Shown: positions 25,451 through 35,282, counted from the first letter of the stretch. The stretch is 51,779 nt of DNA from Ruminococcus sp. (GCF_024692365.1 NZ_JAILMR010000048.1:1-51779); one strand, 5' to 3'. The notes: generated from the sequence alone by a model not told the origin. Program-made: numbers and translations.

Positions 25451-26530
25451 ATGTCCGCAAAGCGCAATTATTCAACGGACTTGCTTCGTTGTATACTGAT
25501 GATAATGATAACTGCGCATCACATCATCGTCCATACATTAAATCTCAAAGTGCTTGGTTCAGGCAATGTGAAACCCGATCAGTTCGATTTTTCACTGTTC
25601 ATGCTGAACTCATTGTGCATAATAGCTGTTAATGCGTTTTTCTTTATAAGCGGTTATTATTCCATAAAACTTAAAGGTAAAAAAATAGTCTTGCTGTACG
25701 TCGAGATGATGTTCTACTTGTTCATCTGGTACCTTGTCATGCTATTTACAAAACAGTTCACGCTGATGTCGGGGCAATCGCTGAAATATCTGGTGAATGT
25801 GGCGTTCCCGATATCTACGTACTGGTTCATGGGCGCATATTTTCTGCTTTGTATCCTTGCGCCCTTCGTCAATGAATTTATAGATTCACTTGATGCTGAA
25901 AAGCAGAAAAAACTGCTGATTACGCTTAGCGTGGTCGCAGTGATCTACGGTTTTGTTTTCGACTGGGACGGCATCGGAAGAGGTCATACATTCCTGCACG
26001 GACTGTATATGTATTTTCTTGGTATGCTGTGCAGAAAGAACAGTGATAAGCTGCCAAAAAGCAAGCTGTTATACCTTGGCATCTATCTGGCATCATCGGC
26101 AGCCGTGGCATTTGCGGCATTCGTGATGTACAGGCGTTCACATTCGGTGCTGTCATGGTATATTTACAGCTACAACGACCCGCTGATAGTTATCGGTGCG
26201 GTATCTCTTTGTCTGCTGTTTATCTTCTGGGATTCCTACAGTTCTGTGGCAGAATTTTCCAGCAGGATATCGAAATATGTGCTTGCCGTCTATCTTATAA
26301 CGGTAAACCCGACCTATGTTTTTTATCCCGTAAAGAAATTCATTGAAGTGCACAACGGTCAGGTCGTTGTGATATCTTCGATAATAGTATACTCGGTAGC
26401 ATTGTTTGCTGTCTGCATACTGCTGGATTATCTCAGGGAAAAACTGTTTTCATTTATAGGCAGAATACTTCGTTTGGAGGATATATATGAACGTATTTGT
26501 GACTGGTATTGGTGGTCAACTCGGTTATGA
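25451..26530 (+). CDS. Membrane acyltransferase (acyltransferase family 3)
   Basis: This 359-aa protein has about ten membrane segments and the family opening YSTDLLRCILMIMITAHHI, with the conserved Arg followed by His ten residues on. FFFISGYYSIKLKGKK and YWFMGAYFLLCILAPF are further family features. It probably acylates the surface polysaccharide. It sits inside the rhamnose pathway between rfbB and rfbD, and its last 44 nt overlap the start of rfbD in another frame. This suggests acquisition by insertion or tight coupling with dTDP-rhamnose supply. Confidence 0.9.
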   Translation: MSAKRNYSTDLLRCILMIMITAHHIIVHTLNLKVLGSGNVKPDQFDFSLFMLNSLCIIAVNAFFFISGYYSIKLKGKKIVLLYVEMMFYLFIWYLVMLFTKQFTLMSGQSLKYLVNVAFPISTYWFMGAYFLLCILAPFVNEFIDSLDAEKQKKLLITLSVVAVIYGFVFDWDGIGRGHTFLHGLYMYFLGMLCRKNSDKLPKSKLLYLGIYLASSAAVAFAAFVMYRRSHSVLSWYIYSYNDPLIVIGAVSLCLLFIFWDSYSSVAEFSSRISKYVLAVYLITVNPTYVFYPVKKFIEVHNGQVVVISSIIVYSVALFAVCILLDYLREKLFSFIGRILRLEDIYERICDWYWWSTRL

Positions 26531-27377
26531 TGTAATGAACGAACTGACAAAGCGCGGTCATAAGGCTGTCGGTTCGGATATACTTGATAGTGTTCCGCAG
26601 GATTTTGAGTACATAAAACTTGATATTACTGACCCCGCGGCTGTTGAAAAAGTGCTTTCCGAAGTCAATCCCGATGTTGTTATACACTGTGCCGCATGGA
26701 CAGCTGTTGATGCTGCCGAGGACGAGGAAAATCTCACGAAAGTCCGTGCAATAAATGTTGATGGATCTCAGAACATCGCGAATGTCTGCAAAAAGCTGGA
26801 CTGCAAGATGATACAGATATCCACCGATTATGTTTTCGACGGACAGGGCGAAACTCCCTGGAAGCCTGACTGCAAGGACTACGCACCCCAGAATGTCTAC
26901 GGTCAGTCAAAACTTGACGGCGAACTTGCAGTGGCAAACACTCTGGATAAATATTTCATCGTTCGTATCGCTTGGGTCTTCGGCGTAAACGGAAATAACT
27001 TCATCAAGACCATGCTGAAAGTCGGCAAAAAGTATCCCGAAGTTCGTGTAGTAAACGACCAGATTGGTACACCCACTTACACCTTCGACCTTGCGCGTTT
27101 GCTGGTGGATATGGCTGAAAGCGATAAGTACGGTTACTATCACGCTACCAACGAGGGCGGTTTCATCAGCTGGTACGACTTCACCTGCGAGATATTCAGG
27201 CAAGCGGGTTATGATACGAAAGTCACCCCTGTGACCACTGCGGAGTACGGACTTTCCAAGGCGGCGCGTCCTTTCAACAGCAGACTTGACAAGTCCAAGC
27301 TTGCAGAAAACGGCTTTGAACCTCTGCCCACATGGCAGGACGCAGTAGCGAGATATCTGAAAGAAATTGAGTTTTAG
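26487..27377 (+). CDS. rfbD: dTDP-4-dehydrorhamnose reductase
   Basis: This 296-aa NADPH-dependent reductase completes dTDP-L-rhamnose. It has VTGIGGQLGYDVMNEL for cofactor binding, CAAWTAVDAAEDE, STDYVFDGQGETPW, and VYGQSKLDGELAV with the YxxxK pair. RIAWVFGVNGNNFIKTML is also typical of RmlD. The ATG follows GGAGG and lies inside the end of the acyltransferase gene, so its translation is probably coupled. Confidence 0.97.
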   Translation: MNVFVTGIGGQLGYDVMNELTKRGHKAVGSDILDSVPQDFEYIKLDITDPAAVEKVLSEVNPDVVIHCAAWTAVDAAEDEENLTKVRAINVDGSQNIANVCKKLDCKMIQISTDYVFDGQGETPWKPDCKDYAPQNVYGQSKLDGELAVANTLDKYFIVRIAWVFGVNGNNFIKTMLKVGKKYPEVRVVNDQIGTPTYTFDLARLLVDMAESDKYGYYHATNEGGFISWYDFTCEIFRQAGYDTKVTPVTTAEYGLSKAARPFNSRLDKSKLAENGFEPLPTWQDAVARYLKEIEF

Positions 27378-27389
27378 GCGGTAATATAA

Positions 27390-28454
27390 ATGTTTGACAA
27401 TAATATAAAAACTGTATTTGTTACAGGCGCGGCTGGCTTTATCGGCTCGAATCTGGTAACAAAGCTGTTCGGTATGCTTGACGGTGTAGAAATCATCGGT
27501 CTCGACAACATGAACGATTACTACGATGTAAGTCTGAAAGAGTACCGCATCGCCGAGATAGAAAAGGCTGAAAAGAACAGCAAATGCACTTTCAAATTCT
27601 ATAAAGGCGACCTTGCCGACAAGGTGCTTATCACAAAGATTTTCGAGGAACACAAGCCCGAAATAGTCGTGAATCTTGCGGCGCAGGCGGGCGTAAGATA
27701 CTCCATCGAGAACCCAGATGCCTACATAAATTCAAATATAATCGGCTTCTATAATATACTTGAAGCTTGCCGTCATTATCCTGTTGAACATCTTGTTTAC
27801 GCAAGTTCTTCCAGTGTTTACGGCGGAAACAAGAAGGTTCCTTTCAGCACTGATGACATGGTTGACCACCCTGTTTCACTGTACGCGGCTACTAAAAAGA
27901 GCAACGAACTTCTTGCACACGCTTACTCAAAGCTGTACAATATCCCCACAACGGGACTGCGCTTTTTCACCGTTTACGGACCTGCGGGTCGTCCCGATAT
28001 GGCATATTTCGGTTTCACCAATAAGCTTGTGAACGGTGAGACAATAAAGATTTTCAACTACGGCAACTGCAAGCGCGACTTCACTTTTGTTGACGATATC
28101 GTCGAGGGAATCGTCCGCGTTATGCAGAAATCTCCCGAGAAGAAAAACGGCGAGGACGGTCTGCCTGTACCGCCTTATGCGCTGTACAATATCGGCGGCG
28201 GCACTCCCGAAAATCTGCTTGACTTTGTGCAGATACTCAGCGAGGAACTCGTCCGCGCAGGTGTTCTGCCCGAGGATTATGACTTTGATGCGCACAAGGA
28301 ACTTGTACCAATGCAGCCCGGTGATGTCCCAGTGACTTACGCAGACAGCACCGCACTGGAGCGTGATTTCGGTTTCAAACCGACCATCGACCTGCGCACA
28401 GGTCTGCGCCGTTTTGCGGAATGGTACAAGAATTTCTACATGGGAGGAAACTAA
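27390..28454 (+). CDS. UDP-glucuronate 4-epimerase-like NAD-dependent epimerase
   Basis: This 354-aa epimerase has [17 protein letters not shown], the subgroup-typical [47 protein letters not shown], and the YAATKK catalytic pair. The closest functional group is UDP-glucuronate to UDP-galacturonate epimerases. The next gene makes UDP-glucuronate, which supports this. It starts 12 nt after rfbD. Confidence 0.93.
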   Translation: MFDNNIKTVFVTGAAGFIGSNLVTKLFGMLDGVEIIGLDNMNDYYDVSLKEYRIAEIEKAEKNSKCTFKFYKGDLADKVLITKIFEEHKPEIVVNLAAQAGVRYSIENPDAYINSNIIGFYNILEACRHYPVEHLVYASSSSVYGGNKKVPFSTDDMVDHPVSLYAATKKSNELLAHAYSKLYNIPTTGLRFFTVYGPAGRPDMAYFGFTNKLVNGETIKIFNYGNCKRDFTFVDDIVEGIVRVMQKSPEKKNGEDGLPVPPYALYNIGGGTPENLLDFVQILSEELVRAGVLPEDYDFDAHKELVPMQPGDVPVTYADSTALERDFGFKPTIDLRTGLRRFAEWYKNFYMGGN

Positions 28455-28455
28455 A

Positions 28456-29688
28456 ATGAAGATCGCAGTTGCAGGAACAGGATATGTTGGTCTGTCGCTG
28501 GCAGTGCTTCTGGCACAGCACAACAAGGTCACAGCCGTTGATATCGTTCCCGAAAAAGTTGACCTCATAAACAGCAAAAAATCGCCAATTCAAGACGATT
28601 ACATAGAGAAATATCTTGCTGAAAAAGAACTTGACCTCACAGCAACTCTTGACGGCGAGAGCGCATACAAGGACGCAGATTTTGTTATAATCGCAGCTCC
28701 CACCAACTACGACCCGAAGAAAAATTTCTTCGATTGCAGTGCGGTGGAAGCGGTTATCGGACTGGTACAGAAAGTAAATCCCGATGCGATAATGGTCATA
28801 AAATCCACCATTCCCGTTGGATATACCAAGAGCGTGCGCGAGAAGTTCGGTACGAAAAACATAATTTTCAGCCCCGAATTTCTGCGTGAAAGCAAGGCTT
28901 TGTACGATAACCTCTATCCCAGCCGTATCATTGTCGGTACCGATACAGAGGACGAAAAACTTGTAAAAGCCGCACATACCTTTGCGGAACTTCTTCAGCA
29001 GGGCGCAATAAAAGAGGATATCGACACTCTGTTTATGGGCTTCACCGAGGCAGAAGCTGTAAAGCTTTTCGCAAATACTTATCTTGCGCTGAGAGTATCC
29101 TACTTCAACGAACTTGATACCTATGCCGAAATGAAAGGTCTTGACACACAGCAGATAATCAGCGGTGTTTGCCTTGACCCGAGAATCGGCAGTCACTACA
29201 ACAATCCATCTTTCGGCTACGGCGGATACTGTCTGCCCAAGGATACCAAGCAGCTGCTTGCAAACTACGAAGATGTTCCCCAGAACATGATGTCTGCTAT
29301 CGTTGAATCCAACCGTACAAGAAAGGATTTCATCGCTGACCGTGTTCTTGAAAAGGCAGGATACTACTCTTCCAATAGTTCGTGGGATTCCACCAACGAA
29401 AAGAATGTTGTCATCGGCGTTTATCGTCTGACAATGAAATCCAACAGCGATAACTTCCGTCAGTCGTCAATTCAAGGCGTTATGAAGCGTATCAAAGCTA
29501 AGGGTGCTACTGTTATAATCTACGAGCCAACTCTGAAAGACGGCGAAACATTCTTCGGAAGTGTTGTTGTGAATGACCTTGAAAAGTTCAAGGCGCAGTC
29601 TGCGGCTATCATCGCTAACAGGTATGACAGCTGTCTTGATGATGTGAAAGAAAGAGTCTACACAAGAGACCTTTTCAGAAGAGATTGA
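28456..29688 (+). CDS. ugd: UDP-glucose 6-dehydrogenase
   Basis: This 410-aa enzyme oxidises UDP-glucose to UDP-glucuronate with two [23 protein letters not shown] binds [22 protein letters not shown] and [18 protein letters not shown] [14 protein letters not shown] follow. The catalytic Cys is in [15 protein letters not shown] near residue 258. I start at the ATG at 28456, one base after the epimerase stop with GGGAGG upstream; the longer open frame runs into the epimerase gene. Together the two give UDP-glucuronate and UDP-galacturonate. Confidence 0.96.
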   Translation: MKIAVAGTGYVGLSLAVLLAQHNKVTAVDIVPEKVDLINSKKSPIQDDYIEKYLAEKELDLTATLDGESAYKDADFVIIAAPTNYDPKKNFFDCSAVEAVIGLVQKVNPDAIMVIKSTIPVGYTKSVREKFGTKNIIFSPEFLRESKALYDNLYPSRIIVGTDTEDEKLVKAAHTFAELLQQGAIKEDIDTLFMGFTEAEAVKLFANTYLALRVSYFNELDTYAEMKGLDTQQIISGVCLDPRIGSHYNNPSFGYGGYCLPKDTKQLLANYEDVPQNMMSAIVESNRTRKDFIADRVLEKAGYYSSNSSWDSTNEKNVVIGVYRLTMKSNSDNFRQSSIQGVMKRIKAKGATVIIYEPTLKDGETFFGSVVVNDLEKFKAQSAAIIANRYDSCLDDVKERVYTRDLFRRD

Positions 29689-29710
29689 TATGGAAAATTT
29701 GAGCCATGGT

Positions 29711-29733
29711 ATTTCCGATAAGCTCTCGGAAAT
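29711..29733 (+). other. Intercistronic hairpin between ugd and the pyrophosphatase-like gene
   Basis: An 8-bp stem ATTTCCGA/TCGGAAAT with a 7-nt loop lies 23 nt after the ugd stop. No strong T-run follows immediately, so read-through into the next gene is expected. Confidence 0.5.
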
Positions 29734-29768
29734 GCTGTGGCGTTTCTTTCGTTCACGGAGGTAAAAAA

Positions 29769-30092
29769 ATGATAGGTGATATTGTGACAGTCACAGTTGA
29801 CAGACCCCTCGGGAGTTATCATCCCGAGTACAAGGATATGTATTATCCCATAAACTACGGATACATCGAGGGCATTATCGCCCCAGACGGCGAGGAACAG
29901 GACGCTTATATTTTAGGCGTAGATGTTCCTGTTGAAAAATTTACAGGAAAAATTATCGCCATAGTTCACAGGCGTGATGATGTGGAAGAAAAATGGGTGG
30001 TCTGCCCAGAGGATAGTTCATTCAGCAAAGAGGAAATAGCCGAAAAAATCAGGTTTCAGGAACAGTATTTTCAGTCAGAAATAATAATGTAA
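29769..30092 (+). CDS. Short inorganic-pyrophosphatase-like protein
   Basis: This 107-aa protein resembles the metal-binding core of soluble family I pyrophosphatase: VDRPLGSYHPEYKDMYYPINYGYIEG, then APDGEEQDAYILG, where the usual DGDPxD becomes DGEEQD. Family I enzymes are typically ~170-200 aa, so this is a reduced type in which several active-site residues cannot be placed. The start is the ATG after GGAGG. At the end of a nucleotide-sugar operon, removing pyrophosphate from the RfbA reaction would pull the pathway forward, but catalysis is not proven by the sequence. Confidence 0.78.
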   Translation: MIGDIVTVTVDRPLGSYHPEYKDMYYPINYGYIEGIIAPDGEEQDAYILGVDVPVEKFTGKIIAIVHRRDDVEEKWVVCPEDSSFSKEEIAEKIRFQEQYFQSEIIM

Positions 30093-30120
30093 CTTTTGTT
30101 ACAAAAAAGTCATTTTTGTG

Positions 30121-30149
30121 TTGCTTTTTTGAATATAAAATGTTATAAT
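30121..30149 (+). promoter_or_regulatory. Promoter of the CorA-type gene
   Basis: TTGCTT (30121-30126) and TATAAT (30144-30149) are 17 nt apart. The start lies about 68 nt before the chosen ATG. Confidence 0.7.
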
Positions 30150-30224
30150 ATATTTACAGTGAACGCTCACAATTCCAATAGGAGTTCCCGGGCGTTTAAT
30201 ACATCATCGTATAGGAGGACAGCA

Positions 30225-31142
30225 ATGTTATACTACATCAAGAACACACTCGAAAAAGCAGAAGATACCCTGAGCGGAAAACAGGGGGCTAAATATGTGG
30301 CGGTACTTACCTCCGCCAAATGGAACGAATATAAGGATACCTTTGATATGGGCATAGAAATGGACATTGATCTTTCCTCCGTTCATTCCACAAAAGCTGA
30401 GGTCAACTACGATTCTCTGACGGGAACTTTTTCTGTTCCCGACCGTAAATTCATCTCGGGACCCAACACGAATTTCGCCTTTGCACTTGATGAAAAAGGC
30501 ATAGTTTTCATCGATGACAGCGGTATGGTTGAGCGTATCTTGCAGAACATAATCCGTACAAAAAAATGGGAACTGCCCAGCCTTGAAAGGTTCATTTTTG
30601 ATTTTCTCGAACAGATAGTAACGGGCGATCAGGCGATACTTGAATCTTTCGATAAGGAACTTGATACCATCGAATCAAGGATACTGGAGGGTTCGGAAGT
30701 TGATCCTTCACTGAGGGTCAGCCGTATAAGAAGTGACCTGAGAGATATGCGCATTCATTACGAACAGCTTCAGGATCTTGCACAGGAGCTGGAAGAAAAC
30801 GAGAACAATTTCTTCATCAAGGATAACGTGAGATACTTCCACTTGTTCAACCAGAGAGTATCACGCCTGCACGATATCACTGCATCTCTGCGTGACTATT
30901 CGATACAGATACGCGACCTTTATCAGTCCAGACTTGACGTAAAACAGAACAGGATAATGACTATCCTGACTGTCATAACATCTATCTTCATGCCACTGAC
31001 CCTTATCGCAGGCTGGTACGGAATGAACTTCAAATATATGCCCGAACTGGGATACAGGTATGCTTATCCAATCGTGACGGCGGTCAGTGTACTTATTGTT
31101 ATCATCAGCCTTGTCTTCTTCAAAAAGAAAAAATGGCTGTAA
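30225..31142 (+). CDS. CorA-family magnesium (divalent cation) transporter
   Basis: This 305-aa member of the CorA/MIT family has a large cytoplasmic N-terminal domain with long helices (LDTIESRILEGSEVDPSLRV). Two C-terminal membrane helices follow, the first ending in the GMN-type signature GWYGMNF. A short basic tail KKKKWL ends the chain. It forms pentameric channels for magnesium or related ions. The start is the ATG at 30225 with AGGAGG; the open frame continues 43 codons upstream through the promoter and is not real there. A bidirectional terminator follows. Confidence 0.93.
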   Translation: MLYYIKNTLEKAEDTLSGKQGAKYVAVLTSAKWNEYKDTFDMGIEMDIDLSSVHSTKAEVNYDSLTGTFSVPDRKFISGPNTNFAFALDEKGIVFIDDSGMVERILQNIIRTKKWELPSLERFIFDFLEQIVTGDQAILESFDKELDTIESRILEGSEVDPSLRVSRIRSDLRDMRIHYEQLQDLAQELEENENNFFIKDNVRYFHLFNQRVSRLHDITASLRDYSIQIRDLYQSRLDVKQNRIMTILTVITSIFMPLTLIAGWYGMNFKYMPELGYRYAYPIVTAVSVLIVIISLVFFKKKKWL

Positions 31143-31163
31143 ATTTCACTAATATGACAATAC

Positions 31164-31201
31164 AAAAATGCGGAGGACGTATCACTGCCCTCCGCATTTT
31201 T
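31164..31201. terminator. Bidirectional terminator between convergent genes
   Basis: A 13-bp perfect stem AAAAATGCGGAGG/CCTCCGCATTTTT with a 12-nt loop has T-runs on both strands. It serves the CorA gene and the convergent AlaX-like gene, whose stop codon touches it. Confidence 0.93.
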
Positions 31202-32355
31202 TATACATCAAGTTCTGCAAAATATTTTTCTATCGCGTCGCGTTCTGCGGTGAGAGAACCTTGTATCATAAGGTCAGAACCGCCGCCTTTTCCGCCAAGC
31301 GCCGAGTTTATATCCTTAGCCATAGTTCTAAGCGGAAGTTTTTCGGAAGCGATTATATATCCGAATCCACCCTCTTCTTCCGAAAAAACAGCCGCCGCAC
31401 CGTCTGTCAGCTTTACAGCCTGATTGGCTATCTCACGCATGGTGTTTCTGCCAATACCCTTTGTAAAAATGCAGAAACTTTTGCGGCTGTCATTTTTCAA
31501 TCCGCTGATAATTTCCTCAGCGGCACGCCTTTCATTTTCGGTTATCTGCCTTTTCAGAGCGATGTTCTCATTCAGCAGTTTTTCAACTGCATCAGCGGTT
31601 TTTTCGGGCTTTGCCGAAAGCAGATGGGATATCGCCGCGTTGCTTTCCATTCTCTGCCTGATGAGGTCAAGGGCATCAAGTCCGCTTAGGATATGCAGCC
31701 TTGTCCCGCCGCGGTTGCTTTCAGATGATATCACCTTTATTATGCCGATACCGCCCGTAGATGGCATATGGGGCGCACAGCAGGCGCAGTTGTCAATGCC
31801 CTCGATAGTGACTATCCTCACATTCTCGGTCATTTCAAGCTTGCTGCGGTAAGTAAGGGTTGCAAGTTCTTCGCTGTCGGGATAGCTTATCGTTATGGGG
31901 ATATTCCGCGCTATCGCTTCGTTGGCTTTCTGCTCGCAATCGCGGATATCCTCGGGGGATATCACACCGTTCAGGTCAAGCAGAACTTCGTCAGAACCCA
32001 TGTGAAAACCAACATTTTCATAGCCCAGTTTTTGGTGGATAAATCCCATCAAAAGATGTTCGCCCGAATGATTCTGCATACGCCTTATGCGGATATCTTC
32101 ATCTATCTCACCGCGAACCTCAACGCCAACTTCAAGCGGTGACTTGCATAAATGCACGACTTCGCCGCCTTTTTCATAGGTGTCGATGACCTTTACACCC
32201 CCAAGAGTGCCCACATCGCCAGCCTGACCGCCGCCCTCGGGGAAAAAAGCGGAGCATTCCAGCGTCACTTCAAATCCGTTTTTTACTTCTGTACAGCCTG
32301 TGACAACGGTGTTGAAGCTGAATAGCATACCGTTGTCATAAAGTTTTTTTGTCAT
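31201..32355 (-). CDS. AlaX-type alanyl-tRNA editing protein (with DHHA1 domain)
   Basis: This 384-aa free-standing editing protein is related to the C-terminal half of alanyl-tRNA synthetase. It has SAFFPEGGGQAGDVG, the zinc ligands of the editing site in MQNHSGEHLLMGF, and NCACCAPHMPSTGGIG. A coiled stretch and a C-terminal DHHA1 domain ending in ALGGKGGGSDLMIQGS follow. It hydrolyses Ser- or Gly-tRNA(Ala). The length matches AlaX-L. I start at MTKKLYDNG (GAGG upstream); the longer frame overlaps the methyltransferase gene and has no ribosome site. Confidence 0.92.
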   Translation of the reverse strand: MTKKLYDNGMLFSFNTVVTGCTEVKNGFEVTLECSAFFPEGGGQAGDVGTLGGVKVIDTYEKGGEVVHLCKSPLEVGVEVRGEIDEDIRIRRMQNHSGEHLLMGFIHQKLGYENVGFHMGSDEVLLDLNGVISPEDIRDCEQKANEAIARNIPITISYPDSEELATLTYRSKLEMTENVRIVTIEGIDNCACCAPHMPSTGGIGIIKVISSESNRGGTRLHILSGLDALDLIRQRMESNAAISHLLSAKPEKTADAVEKLLNENIALKRQITENERRAAEEIISGLKNDSRKSFCIFTKGIGRNTMREIANQAVKLTDGAAAVFSEEEGGFGYIIASEKLPLRTMAKDINSALGGKGGGSDLMIQGSLTAERDAIEKYFAELDV

Positions 32356-32368
32356 ATTCGGGACCTCG

Positions 32369-33142
32369 CTAGATCTTTTCAAGTATAAGTTTGATATGTG
32401 TGTGGTCGGTAAAGTCGAAACCGAAATCCTTTCGTATCTGCCATGAAATATACGGTAGAGTGAAGTCGTCTCTGTAAACCACCCTGTAACCATCAGGAAT
32501 ACGGCTGATAAGTTCTTCGGCGGAGATAGGCAGATAGTTCTCGTGAACTTCTCTGTCCCAGTTCTGGGTGTATTTGTATTTCAGAAGAAAATGTGCCATA
32601 TCGCGCTGAGTGCGAACCTTGCCCCAGACATTCTCGAAGCTTTCCAGCCATTCAGCATAACTGCTTTTTCTGATGATATCAAGTTTGTCAGCATCATATG
32701 GAGTTTCTGCCATAATCGCGGGACAACTCATATCACGTATAGCTACGTATCTGAAACCGCTTGCGAAAACTCTTTCCCAGAAAATGCGGATATCTTTCTC
32801 CGAGCCGTATGAGTATACCTCATGAATGGTGCTTGAAATATTTATAAGGCTCTCCCCGAAAGGTATACCGATGCTGTCCCAGTCGTCATAAAAGTCTGCA
32901 TCAATAACATTCTTTCTGGCTGCTTCGATCATCTCACTGCTGATGTCATAACCGATGTAGCTATAATCAGGGAACATGGGCTGCATAGCTTTAATAAGTT
33001 CTCCGTTGGCACAGCCGAAATCCAGTATGTATTTGAAAGGCTCGAACACCTTATCTATAAAAAACATTTTATCAAGGATAGAGCGCTGCATACGAGTGAG
33101 GTATATTTCGAGATCAGCTATCCTGTTTTCATCTATATCCAT
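32369..33142 (-). CDS. SAM-dependent methyltransferase (class I)
   Basis: This 257-aa Rossmann methyltransferase has motif I YILDFGCANGELIKAM, the acidic residue after YSYIGYDISSEMI, and a ISSTIHEVYSYG post-II/IV segment. The substrate is unknown. The start is ATG with GGAGG upstream. It is 13 nt before the AlaX-like gene in the same direction, so they form an operon. Its resemblance to small-molecule or tRNA methyltransferases is not specific enough to choose. Confidence 0.88.
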   Translation of the reverse strand: MDIDENRIADLEIYLTRMQRSILDKMFFIDKVFEPFKYILDFGCANGELIKAMQPMFPDYSYIGYDISSEMIEAARKNVIDADFYDDWDSIGIPFGESLINISSTIHEVYSYGSEKDIRIFWERVFASGFRYVAIRDMSCPAIMAETPYDADKLDIIRKSSYAEWLESFENVWGKVRTQRDMAHFLLKYKYTQNWDREVHENYLPISAEELISRIPDGYRVVYRDDFTLPYISWQIRKDFGFDFTDHTHIKLILEKI

Positions 33143-33299
33143 ATGTCAAACCTCCGATCGGGGTGATATGAAAAATTATAGCACTTTTGGGCTGTGTTGT
33201 CAATTGGAGTGATAGGCAAGAAGAAGAACTTTGGTGTTTTTAGCTTAATGGTATTTATTGCTAAATTGTAAATAAATAAAAGATATTTTGTGTAACCTC

Positions 33300-33327
33300 T
33301 TGCAATTTCACGTATATGAGGTATAAT
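33300..33327 (+). promoter_or_regulatory. Promoter of htpG
   Basis: TTGCAA (33300-33305) and TATAAT (33322-33327) are 16 nt apart. The expected start near 33334 falls inside the CIRCE operator. Confidence 0.85.
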
Positions 33328-33331
33328 ATAT

Positions 33332-33358
33332 TTAGCACTCGGATATACAGAGTGCTAA
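33332..33358. promoter_or_regulatory. CIRCE operator (HrcA binding site)
   Basis: TTAGCACTC, nine spacer bases, then GAGTGCTAA: an exact match to the CIRCE inverted repeat. It overlaps the transcription start of htpG, so HrcA should repress htpG until heat stress. Confidence 0.97.
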
Positions 33359-33392
33359 ATATTTGCAAAAATTATTAAGGAGCTGAAATATA

Positions 33393-35282
33393 ATGGAAAC
33401 CAAGCAGTTCAAAGCAGAGTCCAAAAGACTTCTGGATATGATGATAAACTCCATCTATACTCATAAGGAGATATTCCTGCGTGAGATAATATCGAATGCC
33501 AGCGATGCTATCGATAAGCTGTATTTCAAGTCCCTGACCGATACAAGCGTTGGTCTTAACAAGGACGATTTCGCTATACAGATAAAGGCTGATAAGGAAG
33601 CCAAGACCCTTACTGTTGAGGATAACGGTATCGGCATGACAGAGGAAGAGCTGGAGAACAATCTGGGTACTATCGCACAGTCGGGCTCTCTTGCTTTCAA
33701 GACCGATAATGACCTCGGTGAGGACGTTGATATCATCGGACAGTTCGGTGTAGGTTTCTATTCTACTTTCATGGTTGCCAAGGAAGTTCGCGTGCTGACA
33801 AAGGCTTACGGCAGCGACAAGGCTTTTCTGTGGAAGTCCAACGGTGTTGACGGCTACACCATCGAGCCTGCTGAAAAGGAGACTGCGGGTACTGTCATCA
33901 CTATGGTGCTGAAAGAGGATACCGAGGACGAGAAGTATTCCGAGTACTGCGAGACATGGCGCATTCAGCAGCTGGTCAAGAAGTATTCCGACTATATCCG
34001 TTTCCCCATAAAGATGGATGTTGAACATTCAAACTATGCTGAGGAGGGCGAGGAGCCTACCACTACTATTGAGACTGAAACTCTCAACAGCATGACACCT
34101 ATCTGGAAGAAGAACAAGAGCGAGCTGACAGACGAGGATTACAACAAGTTCTATTCTGAGAAGTTCATGGATTATCAGGAGCCTATCGCTCACATACATT
34201 CCAAGAATGAGGGTATAGCTACTTATGACGCTCTGCTGTATATCCCCTCCAAGGCGCCTTTCGATTACTATTCCAAGGATTACGAAAAGGGTCTCCAGCT
34301 GTTCTCCAGCGGCGTGCTGATAATGGACAAGTGTGCAGACCTTCTGCCTGACTGGTTCAGCTTTGTAAAGGGTGTAGTTGACAGTGAAGACCTTTCGCTG
34401 AACATTTCCCGTGAGATGCTGCAGCAGGACAGACAGGTAAAGATAATCGCGAAGAACGTTGAGAAGTCCATAAAGAACGAGCTGGCAAAGCTGCTGAAGA
34501 ACGACCGTGAGAAGTACGAGAAGTTCTTTGAGGTATTCGGTCTTCAGTTCAAGTTCGGTATTTACCAGAGCTATGGCGCTGCGATAGATACTCTGAAAGA
34601 CCTGCTCCTGTTCAAGTCCACCTTTGAGGACGGCAAGAGCGTAACTCTGAAAGAGTACGTTTCCAGAATGAAGGAAGATCAGAAGTACATCTACTATGCT
34701 TGCGGCGAGACCAAGGAGCGTATCGACAAGCTGCCCCAGATCGAGAAGATCAAGGATATGGGTTACGAGGTTCTCTACATGACTCAGGACGTTGACGACT
34801 TCTGCCTGAAAGTTATGCTGAACTATGACGGCAAGACATTCAAGTCAATCAGCGATGCCGATGTTGATCTCGACACCGAGGAAGAGAAGGAAGAGGTCAA
34901 GAAGCTGGACGAGGAGAACAAGGATATGTTCGCCTTCATGCAGGAGACTATTGCTGACAAGGTAAACAAGGTTCGCCTTTCCAAGAAGCTGAAATCTCAC
35001 CCTGTATGCCTTTCAAGCGACGGTGGTATGATATCCATCGAGATGGAGAAGGTGCTGAACTCCATGCCCCAGAACGATGCTAACCGTGTAAAGGCAGACA
35101 AGGCACTGGAGATCAACCCCAACCACGAGATATTCGGCAAGCTGCAGAAGCTGTACGCTGAGGACAAGGATACCCTGAAAGACTATACCAAGCTGCTTTA
35201 CGATCAGGCACTGCTGATAGAGGGTCTGTCCATCGATGATCCCGTTGAGTTCGCAAACCTGGTATGCAAACTCATGATTTAA
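33393..35282 (+). CDS. htpG: Hsp90-family chaperone HtpG
   Basis: This 629-aa chaperone has full-length bacterial Hsp90 architecture. The N-terminal ATPase carries NASDAIDKLYFKSL, DNGIGMTEEELENNLGTIA, and GQFGVGFYSTFMVA. The middle domain has SLNISREMLQQDRQVK with the catalytic Arg. A dimerisation domain ends near residue 629. The start is ATG with AAGGAG upstream. It is preceded by a promoter with a CIRCE site, so it belongs to the HrcA regulon. HtpG in Bacillus is not under CIRCE, so this arrangement is worth noting. Confidence 0.98.
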   Translation: METKQFKAESKRLLDMMINSIYTHKEIFLREIISNASDAIDKLYFKSLTDTSVGLNKDDFAIQIKADKEAKTLTVEDNGIGMTEEELENNLGTIAQSGSLAFKTDNDLGEDVDIIGQFGVGFYSTFMVAKEVRVLTKAYGSDKAFLWKSNGVDGYTIEPAEKETAGTVITMVLKEDTEDEKYSEYCETWRIQQLVKKYSDYIRFPIKMDVEHSNYAEEGEEPTTTIETETLNSMTPIWKKNKSELTDEDYNKFYSEKFMDYQEPIAHIHSKNEGIATYDALLYIPSKAPFDYYSKDYEKGLQLFSSGVLIMDKCADLLPDWFSFVKGVVDSEDLSLNISREMLQQDRQVKIIAKNVEKSIKNELAKLLKNDREKYEKFFEVFGLQFKFGIYQSYGAAIDTLKDLLLFKSTFEDGKSVTLKEYVSRMKEDQKYIYYACGETKERIDKLPQIEKIKDMGYEVLYMTQDVDDFCLKVMLNYDGKTFKSISDADVDLDTEEEKEEVKKLDEENKDMFAFMQETIADKVNKVRLSKKLKSHPVCLSSDGGMISIEMEKVLNSMPQNDANRVKADKALEINPNHEIFGKLQKLYAEDKDTLKDYTKLLYDQALLIEGLSIDDPVEFANLVCKLMI

